Assembly (NCBI RefSeq): GCF_046736345.1
Contig: NZ_CP157210.1
Coordinates: 1,736,001 to 1,800,000 of the forward strand
Length of the DNA stretch: 64,000 bases
Origin: Hyphococcus formosus
GTDB taxonomy: Bacteria; Pseudomonadota; Alphaproteobacteria; Caulobacterales; Parvularculaceae
Reading direction: 5' to 3'
Under the pieces are notes generated by a model, which ran no database searches, was not told the DNA's origin, and was given only the letters and a program-made list of their open reading frames with translations. Position numbers and translations under genes: made by a program. Positions 34,691-43,827 of the stretch are shown one piece after another; position 1 is the first letter of the stretch, and the number at the start of each line of letters is the position of its first letter.

Positions 34691-36273
34691 TAGTTTCCTC
34701 CGCTAGCGGCTAGAGCCGCGTCGTAATTTTCAATCAACAAATCAACTGCCGGGCTGAACACAGATAATGCAGGCCCCGGATTAAAACCAAGATATAGCGC
34801 AAAGGCCATCAATGCCCCGAGCATGATCAGCTCACGACGATTGACATCTGTGATTTCCATCAAGGCTTCCTTGGTCAGCTCACCAAACACAACCTGACGA
34901 TATAGGCGCAATGCGTAAGCAGCTGATAGAATAACGCCAAACGCTGCAAAGAACGCAATCCAGCTATTCACCTTAAAGGCACCGGTCATTGTGAGAATTT
35001 CACCGACGAAACCACTTGTGCCCGGCAAGCCTACATTCCCCATCGTAAAGAACAGGAACAGGAAGGCATAAATCGGCATGCGATGAACAAGGCCACCATA
35101 GGCTGCGATCTCACGCGTATGCATGCGGTCGTAAACAACACCGACACACAGGAACAACGCACCCGAGATAAAGCCGTGTGAAAGCATCTGGAACAGACCG
35201 CCCTCAATCCCCTGCGCTGTACCGGTGAAGATACCCATCGTCACAAAGCCCATATGCGCAACAGATGAATAGGCAATCAGCTTTTTGATATCTTCCTGCG
35301 CCAAAGCGACAAGCGAGGTATAGATGATCGCAATCACCGAAATCGCATAAACGAAAGGCGCGAAATCAAAGCTGGCCAGCGGAAACATCGGTAATGAGAA
35401 CCGCAAGAAGCCATAGCCGCCCATTTTCAAAAGGATTGCCGCAAGAACTACCGAGCCAGCGGTCGGTGCCTGAACGTGCGCGTCAGGTAGCCAAGTATGC
35501 ACGGGCCACATCGGCATTTTCACTGCAAATGATGCAAAGAAAGCAAGCCACAACCATTTTTGCGCGCCAGCGGCGAAGTCAAAATTCTGAAGGCTTGGGA
35601 TATCCGTAGTTCCGGCCTGCGCATACATCCATGCCATAGCGACGAGCAGCAGCAGCGAACCAAGCAGTGTATAAAGGAAGAACTTGAGCGACGCATAAAT
35701 GCGGCTCGGCATTGTAAAGCCAGCAAACTCTTTCGTGCCCTTCGATCCCCAAACGCCAATGATCAGGAACATCGGGATTAGGCTGCCTTCAAAGAAAAAG
35801 TAGAACAGGAACAGATCGAGCGCACAGAACACGCCAATCATCAGTGTCTCAAGGATCAGGAAGGCGATCATATATTCCGCGACGCGGTTTTTGATCGAAT
35901 CCCATGATGCCCAGATACAAATCGGCATGAAGAATGAGGTCAGTAGAACGAACAGGATCGAAATCCCGTCAACGCCCATTTTGTAGCTGATGCCACTTCC
36001 GATCCAGGACACTTCCTCAACGAGTTGGTAACCAGCAACGGAAGTATCGAATAGTGCATAAACACCAAGCGAGATGATGAAGGTGCCGATGGTAAACACC
36101 AACGCAATGATACGCGCATTGCGTTCAACATTTTCGAGGTCGCGCCCGACAATGATGCCGTCATCATTTTTTCGCGCCATCATCTGCGCAGCGACAATAA
36201 ACAACGCCCCGATCAACGGCGCGAATGTCAACATCGACAGCCAAGGCTGGTTGGCGAAACTTTCAGTAATCAC
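34690..36273 (-). CDS. nuoM: NADH-quinone oxidoreductase subunit M
   Basis: A 527-residue antiporter-like subunit with about 14 transmembrane helices. The family motif W-L-P-D-A-H-V-Q-A-P-T-A-G-S-V and the buried Lys/Glu residues of the proton channel are present (A-Y-S-S-V-A-H-M-G). It starts at GTG (GTGA overlap with the nuoL stop). Confidence 0.97.
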   Translation of the reverse strand: MITESFANQPWLSMLTFAPLIGALFIVAAQMMARKNDDGIIVGRDLENVERNARIIALVFTIGTFIISLGVYALFDTSVAGYQLVEEVSWIGSGISYKMGVDGISILFVLLTSFFMPICIWASWDSIKNRVAEYMIAFLILETLMIGVFCALDLFLFYFFFEGSLIPMFLIIGVWGSKGTKEFAGFTMPSRIYASLKFFLYTLLGSLLLLVAMAWMYAQAGTTDIPSLQNFDFAAGAQKWLWLAFFASFAVKMPMWPVHTWLPDAHVQAPTAGSVVLAAILLKMGGYGFLRFSLPMFPLASFDFAPFVYAISVIAIIYTSLVALAQEDIKKLIAYSSVAHMGFVTMGIFTGTAQGIEGGLFQMLSHGFISGALFLCVGVVYDRMHTREIAAYGGLVHRMPIYAFLFLFFTMGNVGLPGTSGFVGEILTMTGAFKVNSWIAFFAAFGVILSAAYALRLYRQVVFGELTKEALMEITDVNRRELIMLGALMAFALYLGFNPGPALSVFSPAVDLLIENYDAALAASGGN

Positions 36274-38456
36274 TGGCCGCCCCCTGCCCGAATAAGGATG
36301 TAAGTTACGAACACGGCGATACCGATGAGCATCGCGAACGCGTAATGATAAACATAGCCACTCTGCATTTTTACGATACGCCGTGCACCAACCGCGACCG
36401 CTGCCGCGATCCCGTCAGGGCCAACACCGTCAATGGTTTTGCCGTCACCGTCTTTCCACAGGAAACGCCCAAAGCGTAACGTGGGTTTGACGATCAAATA
36501 GTCGTATATTTCGTCGAAATACCATTTGTTCTTTAGGAACGCGTATATCATGCCGCCTTCGCGCAGAAGCCCCGGTCGTAGCGGGTCGCCGCGAAGGTAA
36601 TGGAACATTGCCGCACCCGTACCGATAATCATCGCAAATAGCGGTGCCCAAAGGACCCACGTCGGTACGTCATGTCCGCCATCACCATGCGCCTCATCGG
36701 CGTCACCATGACCATCGCTCGCGGCACCGTGGCTATCGTCTGCATGGGAAGTCACCTCACCATGATCACCAGCGGCACCATGATCGTCAGCGGCCAGTGC
36801 TGCGACTTCAGCGGCATTGAGGTGATCTGCCGGGTTCACGACCTCTTCATGATGAGCGTCGGCTTTGTAAATTGCGCCGTTCCAGAATGTTTCTGACTTA
36901 TCGCCGATGAAGTTCGGATAAAATACGATACCGGCGAATAATGCACCGATCGCAAGCGGAATAAGCGGCATCATCATTGTGTCAGGCACTGCATGTGGAT
37001 GCTTGCGGACATGTTCTGGCGCACGTGATGGCCCCCAGAACGTCAAGAAGATCAATCGCCATGAGTAGAACGCCGTCATGACGGCTGCGAGCATACCAAG
37101 GGTAAAGGCGAAATAACCAAACGCTTTGCCCGCGTCACCACCGAGGAACGCTGCTTCGATGACCATATCTTTTGAAACGAAACCTGCGGTCCCGAGCGGC
37201 GCACCAAAAACTTTGACACCGGGAATGCCGACACCGGTAATTGCGATCGTTCCGATAATCATCAGGATATGGGTGAAGGGCATCAGCTCTTTAACGCCGC
37301 CCATTTTTTTGATGTCTTGCTCGTGATGCATGCCGATAATGACCGCACCAGAACCGAGGAATAGAAGCGCCTTGAAAAATGCGTGCGTGAACAGGTGGAA
37401 CATCGCCGCGTCATACGCGCCAACACCAGCGGCAAAGAACATATATCCGAGCTGAGAACAGGTCGAATAGGCAACAATTTTTTTGATGTCATCCTGCAGG
37501 AGACCAACTGTCGCCGCGAAAAACGCGGTAATCGCACCTACGAACGTAATCATCGCTGCCGCATTGGGCGCATATTCATAAATTACTGACGCGCGGCAAA
37601 CGAGAAACACCCCGGCGGTCACCATGGTCGCTGCGTGGATCAGCGCCGACACAGGTGTTGGCCCTTCCATCGCGTCGGGCAACCAGGTGTGAAGAAGGAA
37701 TTGCGCCGACTTACCCATAGCGCCGATAAACAGAAGAACGCCGATAACCGTCAGCGCATGGAACGACTGGCCAAGGAAAGTAATGGTGAGTTCCTGAATG
37801 GGCGCTCCGACAGTCTGCCCAAATGGGATGACCTCGGCATTTGCCGCAACAGCGGAAAAGACATCATCGAACTGTATGGAACCGAAGACGTAGAAAACGC
37901 ACATGATCCCGAGGGCGAAACCGAAGTCGCCTACCCGGTTAACGACGAACGCCTTGATCGCAGCGTCGTTTGCCGACTTTTTCTTAAACCAGAAACCGAT
38001 AAGCAGATATGATGCGAGGCCAACACCTTCCCAGCCAAAGAAAAGCTGGAGGAAGTTATCCGCCGTAACAAGCGTTAACATCGCAAAGGTGAAGAGCGAA
38101 AGATAAGCAAAGAACCGAGGCTGCTCACCGTAGTCCTTCATATAGCCCATGGAATACCAGTGAACGAGGAACGAAACCGAGTTCACTACCACGAGCATGA
38201 CAGCCGAGAGCGTATCCAAACGAACGGCCCAATTCGCTTGGAAAGCACCAGAACCAATCCACTCGAACAGCGTTATGGTACGGGCATTACCCCCAAGTGC
38301 GACGTCAAAAAACAATGTCCACGCGATGATCGCGGCGATCAGCAACAAGCCAGTGGTCAACAGCTCGGCTGCGCGCGCGCCAGACAGACGCCCGATCGGC
38401 ACCGCGAACAATGCTCCGAAGAGCGGTAGGAGAACGACTAGGGCCTCGAAATTCAT
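36270..38456 (-). CDS. nuoL: NADH-quinone oxidoreductase subunit L
   Basis: The distal antiporter-like subunit with the long lateral helix. 728 residues compared with 613 in E. coli. The extra length is mainly an insertion after the conserved core, before the C-terminal helix region, made of His, Asp, Gly, Ala and Glu (several D-H-G-x-A-x-D-G-H runs, coding near 36650-36860). The conserved W-L-P-D-A-M-E-G-P-T-P-V-S-A-L is intact, so the pump should work. The loop could bind metal ions; that is inference from composition. Confidence 0.96.
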   Translation of the reverse strand: MNFEALVVLLPLFGALFAVPIGRLSGARAAELLTTGLLLIAAIIAWTLFFDVALGGNARTITLFEWIGSGAFQANWAVRLDTLSAVMLVVVNSVSFLVHWYSMGYMKDYGEQPRFFAYLSLFTFAMLTLVTADNFLQLFFGWEGVGLASYLLIGFWFKKKSANDAAIKAFVVNRVGDFGFALGIMCVFYVFGSIQFDDVFSAVAANAEVIPFGQTVGAPIQELTITFLGQSFHALTVIGVLLFIGAMGKSAQFLLHTWLPDAMEGPTPVSALIHAATMVTAGVFLVCRASVIYEYAPNAAAMITFVGAITAFFAATVGLLQDDIKKIVAYSTCSQLGYMFFAAGVGAYDAAMFHLFTHAFFKALLFLGSGAVIIGMHHEQDIKKMGGVKELMPFTHILMIIGTIAITGVGIPGVKVFGAPLGTAGFVSKDMVIEAAFLGGDAGKAFGYFAFTLGMLAAVMTAFYSWRLIFLTFWGPSRAPEHVRKHPHAVPDTMMMPLIPLAIGALFAGIVFYPNFIGDKSETFWNGAIYKADAHHEEVVNPADHLNAAEVAALAADDHGAAGDHGEVTSHADDSHGAASDGHGDADEAHGDGGHDVPTWVLWAPLFAMIIGTGAAMFHYLRGDPLRPGLLREGGMIYAFLKNKWYFDEIYDYLIVKPTLRFGRFLWKDGDGKTIDGVGPDGIAAAVAVGARRIVKMQSGYVYHYAFAMLIGIAVFVTYILIRAGGGQ

Positions 38457-38461
38457 TGTTA

Positions 38462-38773
38462 TCAGTTCTTCATCAAATTGGCGTCTTCGACGGCGATATC
38501 GCCACGATTGCGGAAATACGCGACAAGGACGGCAAGACCGACCGCCGCTTCAGCAGCAGCAACTGTCAGCACCATGAACGCAAAAACTTGACCGGTCAGG
38601 TCACCCAGGAATTGCGAGAAAGCAACGAGATTAATGTTCACCGAAAGCAACATCAGTTCGAGCGACATCAGAATGACGATGACATTTTTCCGGTTTAGAA
38701 AAATGCCCGCCATACCAACCGCGAACAGAATCGCAGCGACGATGAGATAATGAGAAAGACCAATTTCCGGCAT
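38462..38773 (-). CDS. nuoK: NADH-quinone oxidoreductase subunit K
   Basis: A 103-residue subunit with three membrane helices, homologous to MrpC. The two conserved glutamates needed for proton movement are visible, one in M-S-L-E-L-M-L-L-S-V-N and one in A-A-A-E-A-A-V-G-L-A. Length and topology are normal. Confidence 0.96.
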   Translation of the reverse strand: MPEIGLSHYLIVAAILFAVGMAGIFLNRKNVIVILMSLELMLLSVNINLVAFSQFLGDLTGQVFAFMVLTVAAAEAAVGLAVLVAYFRNRGDIAVEDANLMKN

Positions 38774-38788
38774 TTTACGATCCCTTCC

Positions 38789-39424
38789 TCATGACAATCC
38801 CTGCCCCGATTGAATATCGACGAGCTCAACGCCCTCTTCGCGCTTGCGCGCAATCTGCGCTGCCGCATCCTGTTTTTTGATGCCTTCACGGGTGCGGAAA
38901 GTCAGAATGATTGCACCGATCATTGCCACCAGAAGCACGATCCCCGCGATCTGAAAATAGTGAACATAATCGGTGTAGAGAATAAGACCCAAAGCCTCGA
39001 TATTTGTCGGCCCATTCGGGTCAGAGACCGTCTGCGCTGCCGTCGGGGCCGGATGGGCCCGTGCGAGTTCCTCGTCGGATGGGAATGCCCAAACCGAAAA
39101 CACTAAAAGCAATTGCACGACAACGATACCGGCCAACACGACGCCGAATGGCAGATATTGCAAAAAGCCCTGCTTCATTTCGACGAAATCAACATCGAGC
39201 ATCATGACGACAAACAGGAACAATACCGCGACGGCACCGACGTAAACCACGACAAGCAACATCGCGAGATATTCAGCCCCCATGAGGACGAACAGTCCCG
39301 AGGCGGAAATAAACGCGCTAATCAGGAACAGAACCGAATGAACCGGATTCTTTGACGCGATAACCATCACGCCTGAAGCGATGACAGCGAAAGCGAAGAT
39401 ATAAAAGGCGATGACTGCAATCAT
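38789..39424 (-). CDS. nuoJ: NADH-quinone oxidoreductase subunit J
   Basis: A 211-residue subunit with five membrane helices (N-terminal F-Y-I-F-A and G-A-V-A-V-L-F-L-F-V-V-M-M-L-D-V-D regions) and a cytoplasmic, charged C-terminal tail of about 40 residues. Its third helix carries the pi-bulge found in complex I. It is separated from nuoI by 90 bases with no clear gene. Confidence 0.96.
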   Translation of the reverse strand: MIAVIAFYIFAFAVIASGVMVIASKNPVHSVLFLISAFISASGLFVLMGAEYLAMLLVVVYVGAVAVLFLFVVMMLDVDFVEMKQGFLQYLPFGVVLAGIVVVQLLLVFSVWAFPSDEELARAHPAPTAAQTVSDPNGPTNIEALGLILYTDYVHYFQIAGIVLLVAMIGAIILTFRTREGIKKQDAAAQIARKREEGVELVDIQSGQGLS

Positions 39425-39514
39425 AGGGTTTCGCGGCTTTAGCGTCCGTTCCGGCTAAGTTCTAGTTGATGAAAGGTCGGCAGAGAGGAGAAAACCGACC
39501 CGTTGGCGGTCCTT

Positions 39515-40003
39515 CTAACGGTATGGGGCATCAAGTTCTAGGTTTCGGGCGATTTCTCTTTCCCAACGGTCACCATTCGCGAGCAACCGATCTTTGTCAT
39601 AGAAAAGCTCTTCGCGAGTCTCGGTCGCGAATTCGAAATTCGGCCCCTCGACAATTGCATCCACCGGACATGCCTCTTGGCAATAGCCGCAATAGATACA
39701 TTTGGTCATATCGATGTCATAGCGGGTCGTACGGCGCGATCCGTCGTCACGTGGCTCGGCCTCGATTGTAATTGCCTGTGCCGGGCAAATCGCCTCGCAA
39801 AGCTTACAGGCGATACAGCGCTCTTCGCCATTTGGATAACGGCGTAGCGCGTGTTCACCACGGAAACGCGGGCTTAGCGGTCCCTTTTCAAAGGGATAAT
39901 TGATCGTCGGCTTCGGCTGCACGTAATATTTCATCGCCAGAGCGAATGCTTTGAGGAAGTCCTTCAGCAGGAAGCCGTTTATCGCTTGTCCAATACGCGA
40001 CAT
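39515..40003 (-). CDS. nuoI: NADH-quinone oxidoreductase subunit I (two 4Fe-4S)
   Basis: A 162-residue ferredoxin-like subunit with two C-x-x-C-x-x-C-x-x-x-C-P motifs (C-I-A-C-K-L-C-E-A-I-C-P and C-I-Y-C-G-Y-C-Q-E-A-C-P), which hold clusters N6a and N6b. An N-terminal amphipathic helix anchors it to the membrane. The ATG at 40003 shares bases with the nuoH stop; an upstream frame to 40027 is inside nuoH and unlikely. Confidence 0.97.
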   Translation of the reverse strand: MSRIGQAINGFLLKDFLKAFALAMKYYVQPKPTINYPFEKGPLSPRFRGEHALRRYPNGEERCIACKLCEAICPAQAITIEAEPRDDGSRRTTRYDIDMTKCIYCGYCQEACPVDAIVEGPNFEFATETREELFYDKDRLLANGDRWEREIARNLELDAPYR

Positions 40004-41082
40004 TAGTATCTCCAGCTCTGGAACCAATCTTCAAGCCCTGGGATTGCCAGCATCAAGCCCGCGACCAGAACGACCCAGAACAATGTGAATGGCAGAAAGA
40101 GCTTCCAACCAATCCGCATGAGCTGATCATAGCGGTAACGTGGCACGATGGCTTTCACCATAGCGAAGAAGAAGAAGAAAAAGACGATTTTCAGGCAGAA
40201 CCAGAAAACCGGCACGGTTTCGAGCGGGGCCCAAGGAATTGGCGAATGCCAACCGCCGAAAAACAAGATCGTCAACATCGCGCACATCAATAGGATGTTC
40301 GCAAGCTCGCCAATCATGAACAGGAGGAACAGGGTCGAAGAATATTCAACCTGATAACCCGCAACCAGCTCTGATTCAGCCTCCGGCAAATCGAATGGCG
40401 GGCGATTGGTCTCGGCGAGCGCCGAGATGAAAAACACCACAAACATCGGAAATAGCGGGATGAAATGCCAGTTCAAAATACCCAAACCGCGCGACTGGCT
40501 TTCAACAATATCGGAGAGATTGAGCGATCCCACCAGAAGAAGAACCGAAATGATCACAAAACCAATCGAAACTTCGTAAGAAACCATCTGTGCTGCGGAC
40601 CGGAGCGAGCCCAAGAACGCATATTTCGAGTTTGAGGCCCAACCACCCATGATCACGCCATAAACGCCCAGCGACGAAATGGCGAATAGATAGAGGATAC
40701 CGACATTAATATCTGCGCCAACCATGCCCGGCCCGACAGGGATGACCGCCCAGCCTACGAGCGCCAAAATGAACGTGATCATTGGCGCGAGGACAAAGAC
40801 GACCTTATTCACCCCAGAAGGGATCAGGATTTCCTTGAAGACGAATTTGAAAAGGTCAGCAAATGACTGAAGCAAGCCAAAAGGGCCAACGACATTCGGC
40901 CCTTTGCGCATTTGGACAGCCGCCCAGACCTTGCGGTCGAAATACATCAGGAAGGCCTGCGCAAGCAGCAATGTCACAATTAGCGCCAACGCCTGAATGA
41001 CTGTTGGCACGAGCCAGCCTACCCAGCCCTGGTCCGCGGGACGGGTCGACAAAAATTCCCAGATATTGGTCAGCATTTCCAT
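40003..41082 (-). CDS. nuoH: NADH-quinone oxidoreductase subunit H
   Basis: A 359-residue membrane subunit with eight helices that forms the quinone chamber and the first proton channel. The loop R-x-x-x-N-R-P-P-F-D-L-P-E-A-E-S-E-L is complete. It is the first gene of the nuoH-N block; the 107 bases before it, after the DUF2807 gene, are the only candidate for a promoter specific to this block. Confidence 0.97.
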   Translation of the reverse strand: MEMLTNIWEFLSTRPADQGWVGWLVPTVIQALALIVTLLLAQAFLMYFDRKVWAAVQMRKGPNVVGPFGLLQSFADLFKFVFKEILIPSGVNKVVFVLAPMITFILALVGWAVIPVGPGMVGADINVGILYLFAISSLGVYGVIMGGWASNSKYAFLGSLRSAAQMVSYEVSIGFVIISVLLLVGSLNLSDIVESQSRGLGILNWHFIPLFPMFVVFFISALAETNRPPFDLPEAESELVAGYQVEYSSTLFLLFMIGELANILLMCAMLTILFFGGWHSPIPWAPLETVPVFWFCLKIVFFFFFFAMVKAIVPRYRYDQLMRIGWKLFLPFTLFWVVLVAGLMLAIPGLEDWFQSWRY

Positions 41083-41189
41083 GGGCCCGCGTCATAATGC
41101 GGATTGCATCGCTAGTCACGGGGGTAAAAGGGGCCATTCGGTCGCAATTAGCCCCAAGATGGAAAAAAAACTGCCTATTTGGCCCCAGT

Positions 41190-41885
41190 TCACTGAATGG
41201 AGATGTCAGAAAGGAAGCTTGTCTGCTTTTCGACGCGCTTCGGGTCACCATAAATTTCGACGGATCCCAGCCCATACACGGCTGCGTCGGCTGATTCGGA
41301 GGCGAAAATTTTGGCCTCGCCCAGCCCGGAAACCGCCACATCGGCATTCTCACAACGTAACCCCTGAGCATCTAGGTCACCTAGCCCCGACAGTTGGGCC
41401 TCCAGTTTCCGGCATCGGCCCGACAGCGTGATATCTGAAATGCCGGACGCATCAACCAGAAAATAGTCGGAATCGATACCGGTAACCCTTCCATCAGCGA
41501 CACCAGAGACATCCAGTCGCCTCAATTCCGGGAGCGTCACCTCAACCGTCATCCCGGCATCGCGCCAGCGCCGCTTGCCGTTAATTTCGATAGAGGACTG
41601 GTCTACGGACAGAGTCCCGCCTTCAACCCCGACTTCGAGTTCCCGAAACGCGTTTTCCGGACCGGAAATCGTGACGGCAAAATCGCCACCCGTGGTGATT
41701 TCGAAATCGAAGATTCCGCCGATTTCGACGCCATCAAAATCCGCGACCTCAAATTGTTCGGTTATATCTTCTGACCGATCACGTTCGCTTACATCAAGTA
41801 ATGGTCCAAAAGCATAATAGGCCGCCCCCGCCGCAATTGCAGCGGCCAATACCAAACCTATTAGTATTCCAAGAATGATCCTCAT
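41190..41885 (-). CDS. DUF2807 (GIN-domain) membrane-anchored protein, copy A
   Basis: 231 residues: an N-terminal Ala/Gly-rich helix anchors it, then a right-handed beta-helix-like domain built of repeats of the type S-G-x-x-x-V-x-x-x-G, e.g. L-D-V-S-G-V-A-D-G-R-V-T-G and V-A-V-S-G-L-G-E. The family is called 'putative auto-transporter adhesin, head GIN domain', but its function is not known. A paralogue lies 0.7 kb upstream. A GAGG sequence precedes the start. Confidence 0.82.
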   Translation of the reverse strand: MRIILGILIGLVLAAAIAAGAAYYAFGPLLDVSERDRSEDITEQFEVADFDGVEIGGIFDFEITTGGDFAVTISGPENAFRELEVGVEGGTLSVDQSSIEINGKRRWRDAGMTVEVTLPELRRLDVSGVADGRVTGIDSDYFLVDASGISDITLSGRCRKLEAQLSGLGDLDAQGLRCENADVAVSGLGEAKIFASESADAAVYGLGSVEIYGDPKRVEKQTSFLSDISIQ

Positions 41886-41973
41886 AACGCCCCTCTTGAT
41901 CGCTGGCGCGTAATAATATCACTCTTTAGACGGCGTAAAAATACCGCCTAGCGCGGCGAGGAACCGTTCCACC

Positions 41974-42450
41974 TTATTGGCGATTTCTGACATGCGTAAA
42001 ACCAGCGACTTTGATTCCTGCTTCGACGCACGCAACATCGTTGACAGGGGCCTCGCCCGAGGCCGCTGCCGCACCCAGAAATGTTTTTCCGTCTGAAGAG
42101 TAAACCGGTACGCCACCAGGAACCGTCACAACCCCGGGCGCAAACTGAAACCCGGGTGTGTTTTTCGCCCCCTCCTCCATGCCCGCGGTAGCAAAACCCC
42201 ACATGGCTACAGCCTTGGCTTTCTCCATTGAAAATAATGTTGCACCCGCACTGTTTCCGTCCATTCGAAGCACGGCAATTGGCGCTCCGGCCTTGTCATA
42301 AACTGCAATGGCGTGACTTCTTCCATTTTCTATTGCAAAGGCGCGGCAGCCATCGATTATACTTTGCGCCTGCACTGCACTTAGTGCTTGCGCATTTGCA
42401 GCCCCCGCAAATAGACCGGTTATAGCAGTGATTGTTATCATCGTTTTCAT
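41974..42450 (-). CDS. GlcG/HbpS-like secreted protein
   Basis: 158 residues with a signal peptide (cut after A-N-A, residue 20). The mature part has the GlcG/HbpS pattern: an A-V-Y-D-K-A-G-A-P-I-A-V-L-R-M-D-G strand pair, S-M-E-K-A-K-A-V-A, and P-G-G-V-P-V near the substrate pocket. HbpS from Streptomyces binds haem and senses redox state; other members have unclear roles. RBS GGGAGGA. It lies between two DUF2807 paralogues on the same strand. Confidence 0.82.
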   Translation of the reverse strand: MKTMITITAITGLFAGAANAQALSAVQAQSIIDGCRAFAIENGRSHAIAVYDKAGAPIAVLRMDGNSAGATLFSMEKAKAVAMWGFATAGMEEGAKNTPGFQFAPGVVTVPGGVPVYSSDGKTFLGAAAASGEAPVNDVACVEAGIKVAGFTHVRNRQ

Positions 42451-42546
42451 ATGATCCTCCCTTTTGGGGGGATTTTAAATCAATGAGATCGCTGATGATC
42501 GCACTTCATCTCTGAAAACATTCTGTTCACCGCATATAATTATCGC

Positions 42547-43191
42547 TTAGTGGATAGTTATATCCGAAAACATACTGCCATTTTTGCGTACATCTTCAGG
42601 AGATCCAAAAACTTCGATATCCCCCATCCCGGTCACACGCGCATCCACGGATTGCCTAGCATATACGCTCGCGCTTCCAACGCCAGATACTTTGACTGTG
42701 ACCTCACCACATTGAAGATCTTCAGCATTCAGATCACCAACGCCCGATACTTTTGCCTCAAGAGCACTACACTGGCCAGATACTTTGAGGTCCCCAACAC
42801 CTGAAAGGTCAAGGTTGAACTGATCTACGTCGACCCCGCTTATCTCACCCGCGACCACGCCAGAAACTTCGAGAGCCTTTAAATTCGGCAAGGTGATGAC
42901 TGCATCAATGCCGTCACGATGAATACCCTGATCTTCTTTTTCCCGATCAAGATATAAAACGCCGTCGCGAACAGAAACTTTCGCCAGACTCATTTCCCGT
43001 TTGGGCCCGGTCAATGTAATCGAAAATGGAGAACCAACTTCCACCTCCAATTCGTAAACACCGGCAATATCAATCATATCGAACCCGGCTAAATCGTAAG
43101 ATTTAGTGACCTCGTCTTGCGCCCACGCATGCGGCGTTCCGATCACAGCAAACACAGCCGATGCGACACCAATATTCCGATTTCTGTTCAT
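42547..43191 (-). CDS. DUF2807 (GIN-domain) secreted protein, copy B
   Basis: 214 residues from the ATG at 43191, which has GAGGG upstream; the frame open to 43266 is probably not translated. It has a signal peptide (cut after A-W-A) and is fully exported, unlike copy A, which has an anchor. The repeat strands S-G-V-A-G-E-I-S-G-V and S-G-V-G-D-L-K-V-S-G are clearly homologous to copy A, and both end in a shared S-x-F-S/L-S-D-I-T/S-I-H/Q. Confidence 0.82.
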   Translation of the reverse strand: MNRNRNIGVASAVFAVIGTPHAWAQDEVTKSYDLAGFDMIDIAGVYELEVEVGSPFSITLTGPKREMSLAKVSVRDGVLYLDREKEDQGIHRDGIDAVITLPNLKALEVSGVVAGEISGVDVDQFNLDLSGVGDLKVSGQCSALEAKVSGVGDLNAEDLQCGEVTVKVSGVGSASVYARQSVDARVTGMGDIEVFGSPEDVRKNGSMFSDITIH

Positions 43192-43291
43192 ATATCCCTC
43201 CATCCGTTGCGACGAACGTAGCGCGCGAATTTTAGCGCGTGAAGCTCGGCCCGTCGCAGCGGCCACCCATCCCGTCGATTGCCGTGGAAAA

Positions 43292-43816
43292 TCAGTGCAA
43301 CCTAATGATATTTGAGGGTCTATCGCGCTCGGCGGCTTGGGCTTCAGCCTTTTCAGCAGCGCGCCACACAGGAACCATCAATCGTGCGAACATGACCGCG
43401 ATAAATATTGCCGGGATAAAAATTTGGACCAGTGTCTTTAGCGTAAAATCAGACGCCTGAGGAAGACCGCCAGCAGACACAACGAATGAAGCAATAGCAA
43501 CCGCGCACGCTGCTGCCAAATAGGGCCACACATTCCGTCGCTTATTTTTCTCGAGCCACACGAAGAGCGGCGCACCGATGGCGACGCTGGCAAAGAAACC
43601 AATAAGAAAAGTTAGAAAACTTGCGAGCAATGTGTTCAGCAATGCCGCCAGCAAAGCACCAAAGGAGAGCCCGCCAAGGACCATTCCGGCGAGGTCTAAC
43701 AACAATGTCAGCCCCCCGCCTATTGCTGCGCCGGTCAGAACCGAAAAGACTAACTTTTCAAACGCGATATTTACGCGGATTTGATCAATTGTTTGTTGCG
43801 CCTGATCTTCTGTCAT
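43292..43816 (-). CDS. hypothetical polytopic membrane protein
   Basis: About 174 residues with four or five membrane helices, a charged N terminus (M-T-E-D-Q-A-Q-Q-T-I-D-Q-I-R) and a charged C-terminal tail. I do not recognise a family. It follows nuoG by 11 bases, so it is the next gene in that transcript. An upstream TTG (43825) is a less likely start. Confidence 0.75.
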   Translation of the reverse strand: MTEDQAQQTIDQIRVNIAFEKLVFSVLTGAAIGGGLTLLLDLAGMVLGGLSFGALLAALLNTLLASFLTFLIGFFASVAIGAPLFVWLEKNKRRNVWPYLAAACAVAIASFVVSAGGLPQASDFTLKTLVQIFIPAIFIAVMFARLMVPVWRAAEKAEAQAAERDRPSNIIRLH

Positions 43817-43827
43817 GCGCAACAATC

